Numbered from the stretch's first letter, positions 12,901 through 24,079 are shown. The stretch is DNA of 64,000 nucleotides from Escallonia rubra (GCA_033065855.1 JAVXUO010003154.1:81911-145910), one strand, 5' to 3'. Made by a program: numbers and translations. The notes: a model not told the origin generated them from the letters alone.

Positions 12901-13178
12901 GCAGGGGTACAGTGGTAGCATGGAAATGATATTCTAAATAATTTTTTTTTTGACAAATAAAGAGCTATGCCTACAGTATACCGTAGGCATAGGTTAGGAA
13001 TAAAAATAAGAATACATCTAAATGATATATCTATGGTGAGAGTATGCCCGTTGGTATAGGTCCAAAGCACCGTAGGTATAGGTCTACCTCATCGGAACTT
13101 AAGCCGAAGGACTAGTACCGTCGCTTACTTAAGCCAACAGACCTATACCATAGGCATGGCCAGTTTTTCTTGATAATG
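9984..13178. mobile_element. Possible CACTA-like non-autonomous element
   Basis: The left end reads CACTACAACAAAAATG, the CACTA-type terminus. The best right end is TTTTTCTTGATAATG at 13164-13178, which resembles its reverse complement with one indel. The flanking triplets are TGA and TCA, one mismatch from a 3-bp duplication. Near the right end, 12970-13155 is dense in short inverted motifs such as ACCGTAGGTATAGGT and TATACCATAGGCAT, as CACTA subterminal regions are. No transposase was found inside. The element separates the Helitron helicase remnant from the RPA1-like remnant, so it may be an insertion. The right boundary is uncertain. Confidence 0.42.
10137..12466 (+). other. Interior of the putative CACTA-like element, unrecognised gene-like fragments
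   Basis: There is no recognisable domain. Short open pieces occur at 10137-10322, 11023-11211 (contains FELIRSS-like FEFIRSSPLIGKLGLGSEM) and 12205-12459. The last holds SDDGSIIVQGITYHYGRADP followed by a donor-like AAGGTATG at about 12305. The phrase GTGATGATGGCAACATCATG is nearly repeated 60 bp further on (12178 and 12237), a small tandem duplication. Captured host-gene fragments are possible, since CACTA elements often pick them up. I could not identify a source. 12360-12380 is a GT microsatellite. Confidence 0.3.
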
Positions 13179-13329
13179 TCATGTTCTATGTTGTCATTAT
13201 TATGAAAAACAAAATTACAAGAGAAAGGCTCACCACATTTACACCTTTTTCATTTCTAAATTCACTGGGATTAAACGTGAAGGGGCCAGGATGATTATTT
13301 TTCATGGGCATGACCGACAAAATAAGGTC

Positions 13330-15070
13330 TACAAGAACTCAAGCTGTTGTTTGTTGATGAACAAGGGAACAATATTAAAGCAAATTATTGAACAGTTTCT
13401 TGAATAAGAGTAGTCACACATTTAATTCATCGGGGTGATGCTATACAAGGAATGGTAGCTAAAAGTGAAGTGGATTATTTTGATGAGCATCTGAATGAGG
13501 GAAAAATTTATTACCTGAAAGGGGTTCAAACAAATCTTGCTAATTCAAGGTACAACTCGGTACCTCATCAGTATTAGCCATATCTAATGGAGGACACTAC
13601 TCTTGAGCGCATTCTTGACCACTGTGATACAATACCACTTTACAAGATTTTCTTAGTCAAATTACCTAACACATGTCAATTTGTTAAGCGAGATTACACC
13701 TTGATAGGTACGTCGCGATGAATTTTTAGTACTACATCGATAGAGATACTAACATGACTGTCTATATTTGTAGATGTTATTGGTTTGGTGGTATTTGTCA
13801 CAAAATGTCAAATTACACAACAGGATAATACACCAACGAGATATATTATGCTCATTGATCCGAGGTTCATTCCTTAAATTACTCCCCTTACTTTATTTAA
13901 GTTGTTAATTTCATGAATCCTATAGAGTACTATAAAAAATGTTAAGCTAAGTTTGGCTTAAAAAGAAAAATATGACTGCTTTAAGACTTACTCTCTGTGG
14001 CAGACTTGCAACTGTCGAAGTGAGGAACGTTTTTTGGAATGTGGCAAACAACATTATAGTGATTGCCACGAGTATGTATGTTAAAGAGTTCGAAGGTATA
14101 TGCATATTCACGTTTAGTCTTATGTAAATTTAGTATTTAAAAAATACGCACTATAACATTGAAATATGCAAGATTAAGTCTATTGTCTAACAACTTCACC
14201 AAACTGTATATCAACATCAAACATGAAGCTAGCGACTCAATCAGCAAGTGGTTAGAAAAAAAAATTGATTTATGTGACAGTTTCTTTATTGAATTTAGTA
14301 CTTATTTTAGTTACACCTATCAGTGACATAATGAATGCGGTGTGCTAGGTTTAGTGAAGATCATCGTGCAAAGCAGTTGGTACACTGGAATAAAACAAAT
14401 GGCTTATCTGTAGCACGCTCATTGATGATTTCAGACTAAAAAATAGTGCACATACGGGATTTGGCACCAAGGACTAATGTAATGCAATTTACTAGAGTTG
14501 GCACATTTCATTTCTTAATTAATTTCGATGGTTACTAATGAAACGTGTAGGTCAAACACTTTCGCATAACATCATGTGTCGAATTTATTGACATGGAGAA
14601 TCTTTGGTACGGTCCATGTGTGGCATGTTGAACAAGGTGAAGTACCGGGATGGCAGGACGATGTCCGGTACTTGCACCGCAAAAGAAGTACAAGTTATGC
14701 CCATGTTTGTATCAGACATTGGGTATTAACAGCACGTGCCGTACGGTATTAGCTAAGTAATCATTGTTGGTGTTTTTAAACAGGTACAAACTGTACATTA
14801 TAGTGTCTGATTCAAGCGACCGTAAGCAATTGATTCTCTCGAATAAGCAAGCCGGGTATATTTTACAATGTCCAGCATCTCAATTACAAAACTTTAAGCA
14901 CCAGGTACATTTAATACTAAAAAACATATTCCATATTTTAACTTCACAGACATCTATTGTACTTAATATCGTAGTGGTTGTAGGATTATGAAGATGACAT
15001 GTTACAACAATACGTGGAGTTGCTGAAGGACGAGATGTAGTCATTCATAGTCTATGCACTGAGACACGCG
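13330..15070 (+). pseudogene. RPA1-like (replication protein A large subunit) gene remnant, Helitron-associated
   Basis: Spaced exon-like blocks match the RPA1 OB folds in order. About 13340-13700 reads LFVDEQGNNIKA, then VDYFDEHLNEGKIYYL (DBD-A type). About 13773-13860 reads DVIGLVVFVTK (DBD-B). About 14005-14095 reads LATVEVRNVFWNVANNIIVIA, then YINIKHEASDSISKW at about 14200. 14785-14905 reads YKLYIIVSDSSDRKQLIL and GYILQCPASQL (DBD-C). A final block begins at 14989. Splice-like junctions separate them: GATAG/GTACGT near 13707, TTTGTAG before 13773, TCTGTGGCAG before 14004 and TTGTAG before 14988. Stops break the frames. RPA-like ORFs are known in plant Helitrons, where they would bind single-stranded DNA. 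The same strand and order as the helicase remnant at 8572-9170 fit one Helitron. A captured host RPA1 copy is the alternative. Confidence 0.7.
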
Positions 15071-15079
15071 TATGAAAAG

Positions 15080-15669
15080 GCAAATCCTACGTGTATAGCA
15101 TGAGTGCTAAGGTAAATTGAGAGAACGAACGTGTGCATGCATGGGAAATGTTTCATGACGAGAAGCAACAAGTGTAAGTAGAACTAAAAATATTATATAA
15201 GTCAGTTTATACGTGAGTAGTGTTTATTTAAGACATCTACTAATTAGATCTATAATATTCAACAGGAATGCTTAGAAGAATCTGTTACACATGTACATGT
15301 AGTTCAAAAGTTAGCAAAAAGAATCTGAAAATGATGAAGGACTAAGCTCTGCTATACTTTTGTTATACTCTTTGTATGTATTAACTACCTGGACATTGTA
15401 TATACTTGTTTCTAGGTTAGAGTACTTTTACTATTTTTATATGAAATTGATCTGTAATGTAGTTTGATCAAATGTTAGTGAATGATTACAATCCCATGCA
15501 TAGCACAAGATTTTAGCTAGTATATGCAAAAGTTGAATATGTCGCTAAACAAGAAGGCTCTCAGCATAAGATGCCAAAATTTAAGCGTACGACTGTATTA
15601 GAATTTAGCACTCTGCGTAGTACATTTTGCCAAACCAAGAACCGAAAAGGTAAAAATAAAATAAAAGCA
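15080..15669. other. No gene recognised
   Basis: This is AT-rich sequence between the RPA1-like remnant and the FLA duplicate. The Helitron 3' terminus (a hairpin followed by CTRR) should lie here or just beyond; I did not find a convincing one. The five blocks after 15000 are probably 3' untranslated sequence of the RPA1-like remnant. Confidence 0.4.
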
Positions 15670-16033
15670 AAGAAAAAATCGCTAGAACTAGTGAACTAAA
15701 ATCAAAGAGAAGTAAACAAACAGTATCTCGTGTAAAGCAAGAACATACATTGCGTTCATTATCTTCTTCTTCTTCTTCTTCATCTTGCTTTTGTGTGTGT
15801 GTGTGTTTCGTGGAGCTGTGCGGTTATCTACACCATAACAATACAGATCAAAGCAGACAACGGAATGAAACCCACGCCCCATGCTAAACAATCCAATGAT
15901 TAATTAGAGGCCTATATATAAGGCCTAAAAGTACTACTCGCACTAAACAGTGTACCACCCAGAGAACACCTACCTCAGCAAAGTCAAAAGCCATTTGATT
16001 GACACCTCCATGCATTGACCCAAGCTAACTAAC
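15670..16033 (-). pseudogene. 3' flank of a duplicated FLA gene (left part, split by a solo LTR)
   Basis: The stretch is homologous to 29100-29350, the sequence downstream of the FLA gene. Shared phrases are GTGCGGTTATCTACAC, CAAAGCAGACAACGGAATG (CAAAACAGACAACAGAATG there) and AAAGTCAAAAGCCATTTGA. The homology resumes after the solo LTR at 18341. Differences include a TTC microsatellite in place of the CT microsatellite and an extra 65 bp around 15893-15958 containing the near-palindrome AGGCCTATATATAAGGCCT. No coding sequence lies in this part. Confidence 0.75.
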
Positions 16034-16289
16034 TGTTCCCAACCTATCTTGGCTAACCTATTGGCCCACTGGGGGTCCCAATTTTCATGACACGTCAGCA
16101 CATTCAACGGTCAACTTTTCAACGCTCATAAGCCGGTCAAAGCGACACATAATAGTGTCACGTGCATTTTCCCTTTGTGAAGCAACTTTGACGTGCCTTC
16201 CACCTTAGGGGGGTCAGCCACCTTAGGGGGTCGGTCACCTTCCCCTTCAAGGTGTTGACCCCATTTCTTCACTTCTCTTCTAGGGACCA

Positions 16290-16845
16290 TGCATCCTTCA
16301 TGGCGCCCGTTGCCCGGGCGCCGTCTCCGTGACGCCCGCCTTCTCCCGCGCGTCGGCTTCACGATGCCCATCCCTCGTGGCCGCGTGCTAGCTTCATGGC
16401 GCCCATCACCGTCACCCGCGCACCAGTTTCACGGCTCCCGTCGCCGTCACCTGCGCGCCGGCTTCACGGCGCCCGTCGCCCGCGCGCCGACTTCTCGGAG
16501 CTCGCCGCCCGACGCCCGCGCGTCAACTCCATGACCCCCGTCGCCCGTCGTCCAGACGTCATCTCCGTGACCCCCATCCCCCCGATGTCATCTCTGCGAC
16601 CCCCATCCCCCCGATGTCATCTCTGCGACCCCCATCGCCCGGACGACATCTCCGCGACCTTCATCGCCCACGTCCGCGTGAAAGCTCCTCGACTCCTATC
16701 TCCGCGACACCCATCGCCCACGCGCCAGCTCCGCGACTCCTGACGCCCGCGCGCCATCTCCGCGACCTTCGTCGCCCGCGCCCGTGCACTGTCTCCGCGA
16801 CCCCCGTCGTCGGCGCCCGTGCACCACACTCCCACACTCTGCCAC
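16290..16845. repeat. GC-rich CGCCCGCGCGCC-type repeats in the family B solo LTR
   Basis: Units of the form CCGTCGCCCGCGCGCCGACTTC, 24-50 bp, recur with drift. They open overlapping frames on both strands (16289-16862) that are R/P/S-rich; I regard none as a gene. Comparable blocks on the other strand are at 32500-32900 in the second solo LTR. Confidence 0.6.
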
Positions 16846-17094
16846 GCCACTAATATGACCATGCCCCATGGCTCCCTGTCACACTACAGTGCCCTCGGTA
16901 TCATCGTCGCGCCCATGCGCCACAATCAATGTCTCATGCTGTAGGCACCACGCCCATGCGCCACAATAAATGTCTCATGCCGTTGGCATCACGCCTATGC
17001 ACCACAATCATGTTACAGGCCTCCGGGCACCACACTCATTCATCGTACCATGTTCCCACGCCATCGACGTGGAACATGCTTCGACCCACTCTTC

Positions 17095-17560
17095 GGAGTG
17101 TGCAGTATTCCGAGGGGCTCCGCTCGTAGTGCTTAGGCATGAGGACCCTTCGCAGCGGGATGAGCTCATTACCACAAAGTCATTATTGTCTTCATTTCGG
17201 GGGACTCTGCTTGTAGTGCTTCGGCACGAGGACCCTTCGTTGCGGGATAGGCTCGTTACCACATAACTATTGTCGTCTTCATTCCGGGGGGGCTCTGCTC
17301 GTAGTGTTCCGGCACGAGGACCCTTCGTAGTGGGATAGGCTCGTTACCACATAGCTATCACCATCTTTATTCTGGGGGCTTCACTCGTATTGCTCCGACA
17401 TGAGGACCCTACGCCGCGGGATAAGCTCGTTACCACAAAGCTATCGCCGTCTTTATTCTGGGGGGCTCTGCTCGTAAATCTTCGACACGAGGACCCTTCG
17501 CAACGGGATAGGCTCATTACCACAAAGCTATCGCCATCTGGGGTGACTTGCATGACATTA
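17095..17560. repeat. About 120-bp tandem repeat array in the family B solo LTR
   Basis: The array has about four degenerate units containing GGCTCGTTACCACA, TCTTTATTCTGGGGGGCTCTG and GCACGAGGACCCTTCG. It is the reverse complement of the arrays at 31970-32420, 48460-48915 and 61905-62360, so it belongs to the LTR family's U3 region. Confidence 0.8.
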
Positions 17561-17979
17561 ACCACGGAGCTGCAACCAGGTCCACTCACATTACCGATGA
17601 TCATCGGCGCCCCCAAGACGATGACCCCCGGGTCACTCTAGGACGGGAGCAGGTCTTTGGAGGGCATTGCGCCTAGTCCGCCTGGCAGTTGGCTACATGG
17701 GCAACCCTCACCGCTGTCAGGTTCTTTACACGTCTCTTAACGCACCTTATAGGATTCAGTAAGGGCTTGGACCGGTGGCTGGGGCAACGGGCTTACTCTG
17801 ATCATGCAACCGCGATGTGGTCAGTCTTCTCAAAGTGGCAGAGAGATGCTGTGTGGGGCAAGGCAGTGCGAATTTGGGAATTGACAGTCCAACAGAGAAT
17901 CGGTATTTACGGACCCCCTGGTAACGTGTCACTCCCAGGGGATGACACGTGTCAGCTAATGACACATGCACACTTTTCC

Positions 17980-17990
17980 CTATAAATAGG
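17980..17990 (+). promoter_or_regulatory. TATA box of the family B solo LTR
   Basis: CTATAAATAGG lies about 350 bp before the 3' end of the LTR and is preserved in all four family B LTRs. Transcription would start just downstream and read rightwards into the FLA pseudogene duplicate (antisense to it). Confidence 0.7.
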
Positions 17991-18340
17991 GGACTTTGGG
18001 ACTCATTTAAACAATTCTCTCTCATTTGACATTTTCACTTTCTCTCTAAAAACTCATTCTCTTTGTAATTCTAGAGAGAGAAACACATTTGGGCTTCTGA
18101 TATCGGACCCCTGACGCTGCACCCCTGACTTGGACCCTAGCTTGGATTGTTGAATGCCAGCCCTGTTCATCGCCGCCTTGTCTGCGTAGCACTGCCAGCC
18201 CCCACAGCGTGTCTGGAGGGCCTTGCTCTCTGCCCTTACTCTGCCATCACTGTCTCTCACTTTGTATACTTGGTAGTTGACTCTGACTGTAGCTTTTGTT
18301 GCACCTCCACGTAGGTACGAACCCACTTTCCTTGGCATCA

Positions 18341-18838
18341 CTAACTTTAAGCAAAGAGTGAGTGACGTCATCACAATCACTGGCCACGGTAGTCTTCGCC
18401 CTCCACCATGGGCTTGACCTGACCGGTGAGAGCCACAGAAACACAGCATCCATGCTCTGTTGCGACCGCGTAGGATCCACCTATGTCATATTGATCTCAG
18501 TCGTATGATCAGAATCCAAGTATCCACCACCTCTATAGGACACGGCGTGGTGGAGCTTAAGGAAGGGTAGGTACAAGCTGTGGACAACAATCTTGATGTT
18601 TCGTATGACATCAGAAGCTTTGATGTACACGTAGTTGATCCTCATGACGGTGACTTCGCCAATGGTGGTCAAAGCTAAGTATTGTCCCCTCTCAAGCGTT
18701 GGCAGCGCGATTCCAACCGAGAGCTGTCCAGGCCGAAAACTGTGAAGAGCCTATTCGGCACGATTTGGAACCTGATGTTGCTGACATAATCGTGGCTGCT
18801 GGAGAATATGGAGGTGTCATCTAGGGAAAAGACTGTTA
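18341..18838 (-). pseudogene. FLA gene duplicate, C-terminal part only
   Basis: The stretch is homologous to 29356-29860, the last third of the FLA coding region. On the minus strand it reads MRINYVYIKASDVIRNIKIV and YLPFLKLHHAVSYRGG, against MRINYVRIKAPDVMRNVKIV and YLPFPKLHHAVSYGGG in the intact gene. Stops and small indels interrupt it. Homology ends near 18838, where family A LTR-like sequence begins, so the second FAS1 domain is cut and the first is missing. The 3' flank continues at 15670-16033 on the far side of the solo LTR. The copy has no function that I can see. Confidence 0.85.
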
Positions 18839-18859
18839 CTTAGCATGAAAACATCATCA

Positions 18860-19004
18860 TAAAACTTTCAACCCAACACCAGTTCAAACGGTATACTACG
18901 GTCAACGTAAATAGCCTCATTGACTTGGGCCCGAAATCCCACCTCGGGATAAATATTTTATGGAAACGGGGGCGACCACGTTCAAAAGTAATGCGCATTC
19001 CGTC
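18860..19004 (-). repeat. Family A LTR fragment, left of the CACTA insertion
   Basis: The phrase ACGGTCAACGTAAATAGCC, followed by GGGCCCGAAATCCCACC, matches the family A LTR at 6330-6375 (ACGGTCAGTGTATAAGCC, GGGCCCGAAATCCCTCC). The fragment is cut by the CACTA element and continues at 27110. Confidence 0.7.
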
Positions 19005-19014
19005 CACTACAAGA

Positions 19015-19345
19015 AAACAAGGATTTTGCGACCGAAGGAATTCTGTCGCTAAAAGGGATTTTAGCGACGGCTATAACCGTCGGTAAATATCTGTCGTTAA
19101 CTTTTTTTAGCGACGAAATATTCCGTCGGTAAAGGTTTTAACGACGGATATGTACTGACGGACTTTTAACGACGGACGATGCCGTTGCTAAAAGTTTTTA
19201 GAGAATTTTATAATTTTTGATGGTTTTTAAAATTATTTTAAACGATGGAATGATACCGTCGCTAAAAAAATTGTCGTTAATGAGAACTTTTGCCGACGGG
19301 CGTTTAGCGACGGTGTCGTTCCGTCACTAAAAGTCCTCTTAAAAC
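19015..19345. repeat. Left subterminal repeats of the CACTA element
   Basis: Motifs of the type TTAGCGACGG and CCGTCGCTAAA occur about ten times in both orientations. In En/Spm elements such motifs bind the element's TNPA protein. Here the unit is about 10 bp with an inverted partner. Confidence 0.85.
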
Positions 19346-21490
19346 AGATCAGATCTATTTTTTCTTTCTCCCATTTCTTTTTGTGTCTCGTAAAAATCTC
19401 TCACCCACCGACGTTCTCACCTCCGGCGACACCCCCCCGTCTCCCCCCCCCCCGTCCCCCGACGCCGCGCCACCTCCGGCGGTTCAAATTCAACCCTCCG
19501 GCCAACTCCGGTTTCGGGACCTCGGCCACCACCTACATTCACGGTAAGTGCGCTTCATTTGCTTGAAATCTGTTTAACCTAATTTGTCTTGTGTTGCTTT
19601 TTTATGAAGTAATCAAAATTGTAAAATATGTTATCCATTGTTTAACCTAATTTGCTTGAAATCAATTTTTCATGATTACTCATTGTATCTGAATCTAGCA
19701 TGGATTACTGTTTTGAACTTCTACGACTGGCGACTTGAGTTTTGTATCTGAATCTAGCATGGATTACTATCTAGCAACGTTAACACATACTAAATGTAGG
19801 TCGCATGCCTTGTTCCACGGAAGATTTATATCAAGTCGCAGTTTAACTACAACATTAATTGAATTCTTGTTCTGTTTCTAGACAAGACTAATAGCAATCA
19901 GTAAACCTACTATGTTGACCTTCTATTGCAAGAGACTAGGATCGACCAGAATATTGGTTTACAGACATAATACTGTTAGCAAGTAAGACCTCCATCATAC
20001 AGAAACTTCAACATCCCACCATATGAGGAAGACATTTTTTTTTCTTTCGATATCGCTTGGTACTCAAGTTGCACCGGTTTACAATATACATGTGAAAACC
20101 TCAGATCTTGCACTCTCTTCTTCCTTTTCTTCACCCAACATAAGCGAAAAATCTCACATCAAGCACCATCTGATAGGTTACACTTTAGAGCACAAACCAT
20201 CAAGACATTAATATGAATACTAATAAAATCTTACATCTATGGAGCAGAACTAAATGATCGAAACCCCCAATGGTCTTACCTATTCTTTCTTTTCTGAGGT
20301 TATGGTTATTGTTTTTTTTTTTTGGGATGGATGTAATTGAAACACAATATTACGAAATAAACATACCCTGACAGAACTGAAGGCACCTTAAAAGTATGAA
20401 ATGGATTGATCATTCCAACACATAATCAATGAAACATCGGTAAGTTTAAAATCACGACAGCCAACGAGATATATCTCTAGAATTACATTAACATGCAATT
20501 GATTGTCTATCTCCTATAAAGAATTTAAATTGAATTTTGCTATGTACAGCAAATGAATTTCACTCATTCTGCAGGCACTTCCTTGACCATCAGTGTCTTG
20601 CTACCTCATCGTCGTCTAAATCCCAACATATCGAGTTTTGAAAACACTGTCCCAGCCATTATATCTGAGTTGAGTTTATGCAGCTATTAGAGGTAAAAAC
20701 ACATAGCTTATGGATCTTAGGTGACCTGAATTTTTATTCAGAATTTTTTATTTTCTGTAGTCGGCAATTGTTTGCCACGGTGACCCCTCCACTGCCGCCG
20801 CGTGAAAAGCCCTATACCGTCACGCGCCACCAACGCCGCCGCCCCTTCACTGCCACCGTCTATTACACGGAGGACGTCGTTACAAGGTAAGTCCACTAAA
20901 TTAATGATTAGTTAAAGTTGTTAAATTAATGAATTATTGCTATTGTTGGGGGTTGTTCTGATGCCTTGATTTGAATATCCTTGAAGTACTCGTGTAAGAA
21001 GAGACTAGCTGTGATCTTAGAAATGTAAAAATAGTTACATACTACCATAAAAATCCAGATTTCGTTATGCGCTGCTGTAGAGGCAGCATCATGATTTTAC
21101 ATGTTTTGGAGGATTGCAATTTTGTATCTTGTTACATGTTCAATAAATTGAACCTCTGCCAGATGAATGCATGTCACAAGTGGTGACTCGCTCGACGAAC
21201 TAGCGATAAATTTGGTTGGCATCACTAATTCGTCGAGCGACTGTGAATAGGACTGGTGACAAATTTGGTTGTGCATGTGCAAGAGCAAATTATTAAGAAT
21301 GGCAGGGCTTTACACTTATACGAGGAGTACTAATTTAGTGTAACAACTCTTCATGGCTAGGCTAACCCAAAGAAGCAAACCTGCTAACAATGGTGGAATG
21401 TTCAAATGCACACTAATGTTACGTTATGAAGACAATTCACTTACCACACGTATGAGGGTCCAATAGCAATCTAATGAGGATGGTTTCAAC
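19346..21490. other. CACTA interior without a recognised gene
   Basis: 19381-19566 is a C-rich stretch with a donor-like CACGGTAAGTG at about 19540, plausibly a first exon and splice site. 20770-20886 is a second GC-rich exon-like piece followed by AAGGTAAGTCC. No domain is recognised in either. 21187-21241 contains the 12-bp inverted repeat TCGCTCGACGAA, about 30 bp apart. The rest is AT-rich and shows nothing. Confidence 0.4.
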
Positions 21491-21534
21491 TGTTTCTATC
21501 TCATTATATAACCTTTTAGGCCATGCCCTTGCTA

Positions 21535-22440
21535 CTTGAACTAATAGAACCCCCAAATTGAACTAATAGAACCTCCTAACTGAACCCTAAATTGAACTAA
21601 TTGAACCCTAATTAAACCCAAAATTGAATGCCCTAATCGAATCGAACCCTAAATTAAACTAATTGAACCCTAAATTGAATGCCCTAATCCAATCCAACCC
21701 TAAATTGAACTAATTGAACCCCATAATTGAACCCTAAATTGAATGCCCTAATTCAACCGAACCCTAAATTGAACTAATAGAACCCCCTAATTGAACTCTA
21801 AATTGAAGTAATTGAACCATAATTAAACCCTAAATTGAATTCCTTAATCGAATCGAACCATAAATTAAACTAATTGAACCCTAAATTGAATGCCCTAATC
21901 CAACCGAATCCTAAATTGAACTTATTGAAGCCCCTAATTGAACCCTAAATTGAATGCCCCAATTCAACCGACTACTATATTGAACTAATTGAACCATAAA
22001 TTGAAGTAATTGAACCCTAATTAAACCCTAAATTGAATGCCCTAATCCAATCGAACCCTAAATTGAACTAATTGAACCCCCTAATTGAACCCTAAATTGA
22101 ATGCCCCAATTCAACCGAACCCTAAATTGAACTAATAGAACCCCCTAATTGAACCCTAAATTGAAGTAATTGAACCCTAGTTAAACCCTAAATTGAATGC
22201 CTTAATCCAATCGAATCCTAAATTGAACTAATTGAACCTTAAATTGAATGCCCCAATTCAACTGAACCCTAAATTCAACTAATTGAACCCCCTAATTGAA
22301 CCCTAAATTGAATGCCCCAATTCAACCGAACCCTAAATTGAAGTAATAGAATCCCTTAATTGAAGTAATTGAACCCTAATTAAACCCTAAATTAAATATC
22401 CTAATCGAATCGGACCCTAAATTGAAATAATTCAAGCGCA
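21535..22440. repeat. Tandem array of AACCCTAAATTGAA-type units (telobox-like)
   Basis: About 0.9 kb of irregular 25-60-bp units is built from ACCCTAAATTGAA, TGAACTAATTGAACC and TGCCCTAATCCAAT. The exact plant telobox AAACCCTAA occurs at about 21823, 22021, 22182 and 22381, and the near form AACCCTAAA many more times. It is not a telomere repeat array, because the 7-bp unit is never in direct tandem. Confidence 0.85.
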
Positions 22441-22499
22441 TCGGATATGTGCATTTTGAACATTTTTTTTCCCATTTGAACATTGATCATTTGTTTGAT

Positions 22500-22890
22500 A
22501 ATTTTAGGTTGTTCATTGTGTATATGAGAATTGTGATTATTGATCGATGATTTTAGGTTGTTAATTGATGATTTTAGGTTATTAGCTGTGCATTTGAAGT
22601 AATTGAGATTATTAATTGATGATTTTAGGTTGTTAATTGATGATTTTAGATTGTTAATTGTGCATTGAGCATTTGAGATATTGAGATTGTTGACGGAGGA
22701 TGGGACCCAATTGGATTGAATGTGTGATTTTTATTGCATTGAGCATTGAGAATTGAGATTGTTGACGGAAGATGGAACCCAATTGGATTGAATGTGTGAT
22801 TTTTATTAATATTTATTGCATTGAGCATTTGAGAATTGAGATTGTTGACGGAGGATGGGACCCAATTGGATTGAGATCCCCGTTAGGTAG
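22500..22890. repeat. AT-rich tandem repeats (GATTTTAGGTTGTTAATT and GACGGAGGATGGGACCCAAT units)
   Basis: 22500-22660 holds four or five copies of GATTTTAGGTTGTTAATT. 22660-22880 holds three copies of a roughly 80-100-bp unit containing GAGATTGTTGACGGAGGATG and CCCAATTGGATTGA. No coding sequence. Confidence 0.75.
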
Positions 22891-22894
22891 CACG

Positions 22895-24075
22895 GACACG
22901 AACATCGCGTGCGATCGACCCCGACACCGAAACAACATATTTTGGCTTTATACTTGTGGACACCTCTTCAATGGGTGTCCGTCACCTCTTTAATGGGTGT
23001 CCGACACGATGTCTGGCAATTAAAAAATAAATCAATGTCTTCAAACACCTCTGAGAGGTGTCGGACACGTGTCCGGAGCAGTCGGACACGTGTCCGGAGG
23101 AGTCAGACACGTGTCCGGAGGTGTTCGACACGTGTCTGGATGTCTCGATGAGGTGTTGAGGCGTCAGTAGGTCACGGACACCCCGTCTGATTGACACCGA
23201 AAAATGTCACATTTTCGCTTTATACTTGTGGACACCTCTTGAACCTTTTCAAGGGGTGACAGACATGGTGTCCGACATTTAAAAAATAAATCAATGTCTT
23301 CGGACGTGTACGGAGGTGTCGAACACGTGTCCGGAGGTGTCGAGGTGTTGGTAGGTCACAGACACCGCGTCCGATCGACACCGACACCGAAAAATTTCAC
23401 ATTTTGGCTTTATACTTATGGACACATTTTCAAGAGGTGTGAAGAGGTGTCCGGCACCTCTTCAAGGGGTGACGGACACGGTGTCTGACATTTAAAAAAT
23501 TAATCAATGTCTTCGGACGTGTCCGGAGGTGTCTGACACGTGTCCGAAGGTGTCTGACACGTGTCCGAAGGTGTCTGACACGTGTCCGGAGGTGTCTGAC
23601 ACGTGTCCGAAGGTGTCTGACACGTGTCCGAAGGTGTCTGACACGTGTCCGGATGTGTCGATGAGGTGTCCAGGTGTGGGTAGGTCACAGACACCCTGTC
23701 CGATCGACACCGACACCGAAAAATTTCACATTTTGGCTTTATACTTGTGGACATCTCTTCAAGAGGTGTCCGACACCTTTTCAAAGGATGACGGACACGG
23801 TGTCCGGCATTTAAAAAAATAATCAATGTCTTCAAACGTGTCCGGAGGTGTCTGACACGTGTCCGGATGTGTCGATAAGGTGTCGAGGTGTCGGTAGGTC
23901 ACGAACACCGCATCCGATCGACACCGACATCGAAATGTGACATTTTGGCTTTATTCTTGTGGACACCTCGACACCTGGTGTCCGGCACCTCTTCAAGGGG
24001 TGACGGATACGGTGTTCGGCATTTAAAAAATAAATCAATGTCTTGGGACGTGTCCGGAGGTGTCGGACACCACTC
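22895..24075. repeat. Higher-order tandem array with a 21-bp GACACGTGTCCG sub-repeat
   Basis: A unit containing CATTTTGGCTTTATACTTG occurs five times, at about 22937, 23208, 23399, 23728 and 23940. Each is followed by a variable number of 21-bp sub-repeats GTGTCCGAAGGTGTCTGACAC; the longest run is about six, at 23518-23655. The core GACACGTGTC is a 10-bp palindrome containing a CACGTG G-box. Since 21 is a multiple of three, frames stay open on both strands (for example 23500-23835 minus and 23529-23822 plus). These are repeat artefacts and not genes. Confidence 0.88.
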
Positions 24076-24079
24076 TGCA

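Larger units (their letters stand above)
16034..18340 (+). mobile_element. Solo LTR of family B (Tat-like Ty3/gypsy), sense orientation plus
   Basis: The LTR is 2307 bp, from TGTTCCCAACC to CTTGGCATCA, with perfect TG...CA ends. It is flanked by the 5-bp target duplication CTAAC (16029-16033 and 18341-18345). It matches the LTRs of the full element at 47657-63001 read on the element's coding strand. No internal sequence is present, so recombination between two LTRs has left one. It lies inside the duplicated FLA 3' region. A TATA box at 17980 shows the reading direction. Confidence 0.9.

Noticed and set aside
21187..21241. A 12-bp inverted repeat resembling an operator or terminator
   Set aside because: Short, single, and in a eukaryotic transposon interior. 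Chance or a minor hairpin; nothing supports a regulatory role.
23500..23835. Regular repeat proteins on both strands (VSDTFGH type)
   Set aside because: The 21-bp unit keeps every frame open. Composition and position inside a satellite-like array explain them.
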